The notes beneath the pieces were generated by a model, which was not told where the DNA came from, did not search any database, and was given only the letters and a program-made list of their open reading frames with translations. From an uncultured Microbacteriaceae bacterium (lineage in GTDB: Bacteria > Actinomycetota > Actinomycetes > Actinomycetales > Microbacteriaceae), in contig CAMLMQ010000106.1 of assembly GCA_946481135.1 (NCBI GenBank), forward strand, positions 1 to 9,786: 9,786 bases of DNA, given 5' to 3'. This document shows positions 5,936 through 9,786 of the stretch, piece by piece. How positions within the stretch are numbered: the first letter of the stretch is position 1; every line of letters begins with the position of its first letter. The position numbers were made by a program, and so were the translations under genes.

Positions 5936-7248
5936 GCGAACCGTCGCGCGACGACGTAGAGCACCGCGCCCACCGCGAGCGCGATCGCGCCGAACAACCA
6001 CACCGTCGGACTCTGCTGCGTGAGCAGCAGCATGCACGAGGCGACGCCGAGCACCGGCACCGCGGTCCAGACGCGGAAGTGCGGATGCGCGACGCGGTCA
6101 CGACGCAGCACGAGCACCGAGACGTTGACCGAGATGAACACGACGAGCAGCAGCAGCACGACCGTCTCGGCGAGCAGCGCGAGGTCGCCGAGCAAGGTGA
6201 GCCCCATCGCGACGACGGTCGTCGCGATGATCGCGACCCACGGCGTGCGACGCTTCGGCAGCACCCGGCCGAGCACCGACGGCAGCAGCCCCTGCTGCGC
6301 CATCCCGTAGGTGAGGCGGCTCGCCATGATCATCGTGAGCAGGGCGCCGTTCGCGACCGCGATGAGTGCGACCGCACCGAAGACCATCTCGGGGATGGGC
6401 ACACCCGTCGACTCCACGACGGCGAGCAGCGGTCCCGACGTCGCGCTCAACTCGTCGGGCGCGAGGGCGATCGAACTCGCCGCCCCGACCAGCACGTAGA
6501 CGACACCCGCCGTCACGAGGGAGGCGAACAGCGCGCGCGGGTACACGCGCGACGGATCACGCACCTCCTCGACGATGTTCGCCGAGGTCTCGAACCCGAC
6601 GAAGGAGTAGTACGCGATGATCGCCGCCGCGAGGGTCGCGAGCGCCGGGTTCGCCCCGGCCGGGAACTCGGTCAGCCGGGACGTGTCACCGCCGCCCGCG
6701 CCGAGCAGGATGCCGACGCACACGATGACGAGCAGCAGGCCGGTCAGCTCGATGATCGTCATCACGACGTTGCTCGTCAGGGACTCCCGGATGCCGCGCG
6801 CGTTGAGCGCCGCGACGAGCGCGAGGAAGACGATCGCGGCCGGAATCTGCGGCACATCGAGGAACGCCCCGAGGTAGTCGCCGGCGAACGCGAGCGAGAG
6901 TCCGGCGGCGCTCACCACCCCGGCGGCGAGCATGCAGAAGCCGACGAGGAACGACACGATCGGCTTCCGGAAGGCGCGCTCGGCGAACACCGCTGCGCCG
7001 CCGGCGCGCGGATACTTCGTCACGAGTTCGGCGTACGAGCCCGCCGTGAGCAGGGCGAGCCCGAGGGCGACCACGAGCGGAAGCCACAGCACGCCGCCGA
7101 CATCCTCCGCGAGCACGCCCATGAGGGCATAGATACCCGCCCCGAGCACGTCGCCGAGGATGAAGAGGAAGAGCAGCGGCCCCGTGATCGCCCTCCGCAG
7201 CAGCGTCGGCGGAGCGGCGGGCGGCGTGGTCGCGTCGTCGGTGGTCAT
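5908..7248 (-). CDS. APC-superfamily amino acid/amine permease
   Basis: This 446-residue protein has about 12 hydrophobic helices. Helix 1 carries GDVLGAGIYALMG (32-44), the unwound-helix glycine segment of APC transporters; YPRAGGAAVFAERAF (79-93) follows helix 2, and the helix 6-7 region reads FVGFETSANIVEEVRDPSRVYPRAL (216-240), the usual Phe-x-Gly-Phe-Glu plus charged loop. It belongs to the general amino acid/cationic amino acid branch and is not close to the ethanolamine-type permease at 3969. Substrate unknown. The ATG at 7248 has GAGGGG at 7254-7259, 5 nt upstream, and that site is predicted to be paired in a hairpin. It lies 110 nt downstream of the sugar operon on the same strand, with no clear terminator in between, so it may be read from that operon or from its own promoter. 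Its 3' end overlaps the small membrane protein gene by 28 bp. Confidence 0.9.
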   Translation of the reverse strand: MTTDDATTPPAAPPTLLRRAITGPLLFLFILGDVLGAGIYALMGVLAEDVGGVLWLPLVVALGLALLTAGSYAELVTKYPRAGGAAVFAERAFRKPIVSFLVGFCMLAAGVVSAAGLSLAFAGDYLGAFLDVPQIPAAIVFLALVAALNARGIRESLTSNVVMTIIELTGLLLVIVCVGILLGAGGGDTSRLTEFPAGANPALATLAAAIIAYYSFVGFETSANIVEEVRDPSRVYPRALFASLVTAGVVYVLVGAASSIALAPDELSATSGPLLAVVESTGVPIPEMVFGAVALIAVANGALLTMIMASRLTYGMAQQGLLPSVLGRVLPKRRTPWVAIIATTVVAMGLTLLGDLALLAETVVLLLLVVFISVNVSVLVLRRDRVAHPHFRVWTAVPVLGVASCMLLLTQQSPTVWLFGAIALAVGAVLYVVARRFAQRSDVESP

Positions 7249-7304
7249 CGGATCCCCTCACCGGGCGAAGACCGCCCCGGTTCGAGAGTGCGCCGAGGGA
7301 TCCG
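7249..7304 (-). promoter_or_regulatory. RBS-sequestering hairpin in the leader of the second APC permease
   Basis: In the minus-strand transcript, CGGATCCCTC (7304-7295) can pair with GAGGGGATCCG (7259-7249) over 10 bp with one bulged G. The second arm contains the Shine-Dalgarno sequence and ends right at the ATG. The 35-nt loop holds a second hairpin, ACCGGGGCG (7281-7273) with CGCCCGGT (7267-7260) around a 5-nt loop, which would stack directly on the outer stem. Seen in sequence; the regulatory role is inferred. Confidence 0.45.
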
Positions 7305-7308
7305 ACGA

Positions 7309-7327
7309 GGCGAGGCCTGGTCTCGCC
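7309..7327 (-). other. Small hairpin in the gap between the TIM-barrel gene and the APC permease
   Basis: Arms GGCGAG and CTCGCC pair over 6 bp with a 7-nt loop, upstream of the RBS-sequestering structure. No T tract follows in the minus direction, so it is at best a weak terminator. A short (GC)5G tract lies at 7345-7355, just after the TIM-barrel stop. Confidence 0.3.
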
Positions 7328-7358
7328 CGACGTGGCGTGCTACGGCGCGCGCGCGTCG

Positions 7359-8102
7359 TCAGCGTCCGTGCGCCTCCAGCCAGTCGCGCGACACCCGGAA
7401 GCCGTCGTCGAGCGACGCCGAGCTCTCCTCGTCGACACAGAGCCAGCCATCGTATCCGCGGTCGTCGAGCACCGACAGAAGCTCCGCGAGGGGCAGGGTG
7501 CCCTCGCCGAGCAGTCGCCACTCCTCGCCGTCGAAGTCCTTGAGATGCAGGTTGTCGATGACCTCGGCGAACTCGGCGCAGAAGCCCGGAAGGTCGGCGA
7601 TCCCCGCCTTCGCGAGGTGCGCGGTGTCGACGGTCAGCCCGACGGACTCCCCCGCGACGTCGAAGAACCGCCGGACGTCGTCAGGGAGCATGACCGGCTG
7701 GCCGACGTGATGGTGCAGCGACAGAGCGACACCACGATCGGCGGCACGTCGACCCTCGTCGGCGAGTACACGGGCGAAGCCTCGCAGCACGTCGGCGTCG
7801 ACCCCGTCGCGGGGGTGGTCGTGACAGAAGATCACGCGCTCCGAGCCGACGGCCTCCGCGAAGCCGAAGATGTCGCGGAGCCGCTGGAGGCCTTCGTCGT
7901 GCAGCTTGTCGAAGACGATGAGCGCGGAGAACGCCCCCGTGTCGCCGCCCCATCGGGCCGACAGCTCACCCGGGGTCGCCAGGTGCTCGAGATACTGGCC
8001 CTGCTTGAGCTGCAGGCCCTCGTAACCCTGGTCGCGGTACTCGGCGACGAGCCGATCGACCTCGGCGGGCGCGACGGGTTTCGAGAAGGCGCGGCGCATC
8101 AC
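7359..8102 (-). CDS. Sugar phosphate isomerase/epimerase-like TIM-barrel protein (xylose-isomerase-like fold)
   Basis: This 247-residue protein fits the AP-endonuclease-2/xylose-isomerase-like TIM barrel. Likely metal-site residues are D159 and H162 (TVDTAHL), H186 and D189 (NLHLKDF) and E225 (CVDEES). The earlier strand usually bearing a Glu in an ENH-type motif reads SLHHHVGQ (128-135), which is closer to the HxH-G pattern I associate with inosose dehydratase (IolE)-like members. At 247 residues it is near the lower end for the family. The GTG at 8102 overlaps the oxidoreductase stop (GTGA) and has GAAGGG 8 nt upstream; the ATG at 8099 is a close alternative, 11 nt from that site. It follows the Gfo/Idh/MocA gene, and such pairs commonly act in successive isomerase, epimerase or dehydratase steps on a sugar or cyclitol. 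The reaction cannot be assigned. Confidence 0.85.
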   Translation of the reverse strand: MMRRAFSKPVAPAEVDRLVAEYRDQGYEGLQLKQGQYLEHLATPGELSARWGGDTGAFSALIVFDKLHDEGLQRLRDIFGFAEAVGSERVIFCHDHPRDGVDADVLRGFARVLADEGRRAADRGVALSLHHHVGQPVMLPDDVRRFFDVAGESVGLTVDTAHLAKAGIADLPGFCAEFAEVIDNLHLKDFDGEEWRLLGEGTLPLAELLSVLDDRGYDGWLCVDEESSASLDDGFRVSRDWLEAHGR

Positions 8103-9106
8103 GCCGCCAGCCCTTCGGGCAACCCGTCGACGAAACGCACCTGGCGGCCGTTCTCGGCGGCCGAGGCGTAGACCGCCTCGAGCAACCCGATGACGTGCAC
8201 GTTGTCACGTCCCGAGTTCACGGGGTCGGAGTCCGACTCGATGCCGTCGAGCAGGTGCTCGAGCTGCCGGTAGGCGCTCAGATGCTTGCCCCCTCCGAGC
8301 CCCTCGGCCACGCGCGTCTCCACACCCGACTCGGTGCGGATCTCCAAGCGGTCGTAATCCAGGTGGAGGGTGCCGCTCTCTCCGAGAACCGTCGTCTCCG
8401 TGCGATCGACCCGGCTCGAGAAGCTCTGCACGAGGGATGCGGAGACACTGCCGAAGCGGGCGAGCGCGAAGGTGTCGGTGTCGCCGCCCGTCGCAATCGC
8501 CGGTGACGATGTCGTCGTCGCCACGAGCCAGTCCGCCTCCTTCCCGGTGAGCAGTCGAAAGGCGTCGAACCAGTGCACCCCCATGATCATCAGCGCATAG
8601 CGGTCGAGCTCCATCCGCCAGCCGACTTCGCTGCGGAACTGCAACTCGCGCTGCTCGATCCCGATCAGCTCGCCGATGAGTCCCTCGTCGATCGCGGCGC
8701 GCGCGAGCTCGAAAGGGTAGTGGTCGCGGAAGTTCTGATCGACCGCCAGCCGGATCCCCGCCTCGTCGGCAAGGCGCACCATCTCCCGGGCTTCCGCGAC
8801 GGTGTTGGCGAACGGCTTCTCGACGAGGATGTGCTTTCCCGCCGCCGCGAGCTCCGCCACGGCGGGCACCCGGATGTGGCTGGGCGTCGCGACGACCGCG
8901 ACGTCGAACGCGAGGTCGCGTACGGCATCCGCGATCGAGGCCACCGTGGGCACCCCGTAGGCCTCTTCGGCCCAGGCGCGGCGGTCGGGGGTCGGGTCGA
9001 CGGCGCCGACCAGCTCGATGCGCTCCGGTCGCGCGGCGAAGTAGTCGAAGTGCATCGACGAGATCCGTCCGGCGCCGACGACGACGACGCGGTGACGCCG
9101 CGTCAT
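8099..9106 (-). CDS. Gfo/Idh/MocA-family NAD(P)-dependent oxidoreductase
   Basis: This 335-residue protein has an N-terminal Rossmann domain (VVVVGAGRIS, 7-16; acidic AVDP at 35-38), the VVATP strand (71-75), the hallmark EKPF with K97 (96-99), and the C-terminal alpha/beta domain with MGVHWFDAFRLLTG (175-188), where H178 and D181 take the place of the usual catalytic His/Asp region. The family oxidises or reduces sugars, inositols and related polyols. The ATG at 9106 overlaps the cupin stop (ATGA) and has GAGGTGA at 9114-9120, 7 nt upstream. Downstream it overlaps the TIM-barrel gene. With an ABC permease and a cupin upstream, it probably performs a dehydrogenation step on the imported sugar (inference). 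Confidence 0.92.
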   Translation of the reverse strand: MTRRHRVVVVGAGRISSMHFDYFAARPERIELVGAVDPTPDRRAWAEEAYGVPTVASIADAVRDLAFDVAVVATPSHIRVPAVAELAAAGKHILVEKPFANTVAEAREMVRLADEAGIRLAVDQNFRDHYPFELARAAIDEGLIGELIGIEQRELQFRSEVGWRMELDRYALMIMGVHWFDAFRLLTGKEADWLVATTTSSPAIATGGDTDTFALARFGSVSASLVQSFSSRVDRTETTVLGESGTLHLDYDRLEIRTESGVETRVAEGLGGGKHLSAYRQLEHLLDGIESDSDPVNSGRDNVHVIGLLEAVYASAAENGRQVRFVDGLPEGLAA

Positions 9107-9483
9107 TCGCCGATCACCTCACGATGCGCGGTGTCGAACACGATGACGAGCTCGCACTGCTCGTCCCCGATGTTCGTCGCATTGTGGATCGAGCCGACAG
9201 GGATCGAGATCGTGTCGCCCGGCCCCATCTCGACATACTCGTCGCCGACCCGGTGCCGGATGCGGCCCCTCACGACGTGGAGCACCTCGTCGCAGTTCGG
9301 GTGGTGATGCACGGGGTTCGCCCGGCCCGGATCGATGAAGCACTTCCCCACCGTGAGCACATCGGAGTTGCCGAGCGAACCGGCGACCATCCACTCCAGT
9401 CGACCCCAGTCCTGCGGCTCGACGCGCACCGCGTCGGCCGGCTGGAGTCCTCCACGGTGTGCGGGCTGCGCTGAATCCGTCAT
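9103..9483 (-). CDS. Single-domain cupin protein
   Basis: The 126-residue protein matches both cupin motifs. Motif 1 is G53-x5-H59-x-H61-x4-E66-x6-G73 and motif 2 is G89-x5-P95-x-G97-x2-H100-x3-N104, so the usual four metal ligands (H59, H61, E66, H100) are all present. Cupins in sugar operons act as isomerases, epimerases, dioxygenases or sugar sensors; no substrate can be read here. The ATG at 9483 is chosen because GAAAGGA lies 7 nt upstream (9491-9497); a longer frame from a TTG at 9504 would translate through that ribosome binding site. It starts 28 nt after the ABC permease stop and its own stop overlaps the oxidoreductase start, placing it in the operon. Confidence 0.92.
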   Translation of the reverse strand: MTDSAQPAHRGGLQPADAVRVEPQDWGRLEWMVAGSLGNSDVLTVGKCFIDPGRANPVHHHPNCDEVLHVVRGRIRHRVGDEYVEMGPGDTISIPVGSIHNATNIGDEQCELVIVFDTAHREVIGE

Positions 9484-9490
9484 TGTCGTT

Positions 9491-9497
9491 TCCTTTC
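9491..9497 (-). promoter_or_regulatory. Ribosome binding site of the cupin gene
   Basis: GAAAGGA on the minus strand, 7 nt before the ATG at 9483, decides that start over the upstream TTG. Confidence 0.65.
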
Positions 9498-9511
9498 TTG
9501 GCAAGCTGAGT

Positions 9512-9786
9512 TCAGTCCTTGACCGCGCCGGCGGCGAGTCCGCTCGTGATCTGCCGTTGGAACAGCAGGAACACGACGACGATGGGGATGGCGACCACCG
9601 TCGACGCCGCCATGAGTGGGCCCCAGTCGGTGCCGTACTGGCCGATGAACGAGTTGAGGGTCACCGTCACGGGCTGGATCTCGGACTTCGTCGTGAGCGT
9701 GAGCCCGAAGATGAACTCGCCCCAGGTCATGACGAACGCGAAGACCGCGACCGACCATATCGCAGTCCTGCGCCCGCATGCCTGGC
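9512..9786 (-). CDS. Carbohydrate ABC transporter permease (MalG type), C-terminal part, cut by the window edge
   Basis: About 90 C-terminal residues are visible. The frame is open to the window edge, so the ATG at 9730 is internal, not a start. The segment AIWSVAVFAFVMTWGEFIFGLTL is the last part of the inner-membrane permease domain; the expected elements follow: a periplasmic-side stretch QPVTVTLNSF, the YGTDWGPLMAAS block before the last helix, a final helix (VVAIPIVVVFLLFQR) and the conserved tail GLAAGAVKD, nearly identical to the GLTAGAVKG ending common in CUT1 sugar permeases. It would form one half of the membrane channel of a sugar importer together with a partner permease, a solute-binding protein and an ATPase outside the window. 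It is the upstream member of the operon seen here. Confidence 0.93.
   Translation of the reverse strand, partial: QACGRRTAIWSVAVFAFVMTWGEFIFGLTLTTKSEIQPVTVTLNSFIGQYGTDWGPLMAASTVVAIPIVVVFLLFQRQITSGLAAGAVKD

Noticed and set aside
7345..7355. GC alternating tract as a functional Z-DNA or repeat element
   Set aside because: Eleven bases of alternating GC are expected by chance in DNA this GC-rich.
5230..7710. 826-codon open frame on the plus strand, opposite the second APC permease
   Set aside because: It is dominated by Arg, Asp, Glu, His and Gly runs typical of antisense frames in high-GC genes, has no domain, and covers several well-supported genes on both strands.
9480..9779. 99-codon minus-strand frame over the ABC permease end
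   Set aside because: It is a +1 shadow; the neighbouring frame carries the conserved MalG-type C-terminus through the window edge.
1..9786. CRISPR arrays, tRNA or rRNA genes, insertion sequences, phage or defence genes
   Set aside because: No regularly spaced repeats, cloverleaf, transposase motifs or terminal inverted repeats were seen; all long gene-free stretches are under 200 bp.

Overview
The window is high-GC DNA with tightly packed genes, ATGA/GTGA start-stop overlaps and at least one apparently leaderless gene. This suggests an actinobacterium, and the protein families look like Microbacteriaceae or a close relative; that placement is inferred from composition and style, not from a marker gene.

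Region 1 (1-3778, minus strand) is a compact amine-assimilation operon. In transcription order it holds a PuuA/GlnA3/GlnA4-type gamma-glutamyl-amine ligase, a class I glutamine-amidotransferase-like gamma-glutamyl hydrolase (peptidase C26), an NAD(P)-dependent aldehyde dehydrogenase and the N-terminal part of a short-chain dehydrogenase/reductase that runs off the left edge. Successive genes overlap by 4 nt (GTGA, ATGA) or sit 2 nt apart. Divergently, across a 190-bp control region, lies an APC transporter of the ethanolamine-permease type (3969-5522, plus). Together these suggest import of a small amine, capture as a gamma-glutamyl amide, oxidation in two dehydrogenase steps, and release of glutamate plus an amino acid. 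The permease type, and a short-chain dehydrogenase where the classical Puu pathway uses an FAD amine oxidase, favour ethanolamine (ending in gamma-glutamylglycine, then glycine) over putrescine. This is the most interesting hypothesis of the window.

Region 2 (5523-7358) holds a strong hairpin terminator after the permease, a 113-residue two-helix membrane protein that looks leaderless, and a second APC permease on the minus strand converging on it with a 28-bp tail overlap. The second permease has a 110-nt upstream gap with stacked hairpins, one of which pairs with its ribosome binding site.

Region 3 (7359-9786, minus strand) is part of a sugar or polyol catabolic operon: the end of a MalG-type ABC transporter permease, a cupin, a Gfo/Idh/MocA oxidoreductase and a xylose-isomerase-like TIM-barrel protein. 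The last three overlap at start/stop codons. Its substrate cannot be read from the sequence.

No tRNA, rRNA, insertion sequence, CRISPR array or transcriptional regulator gene was recognised.
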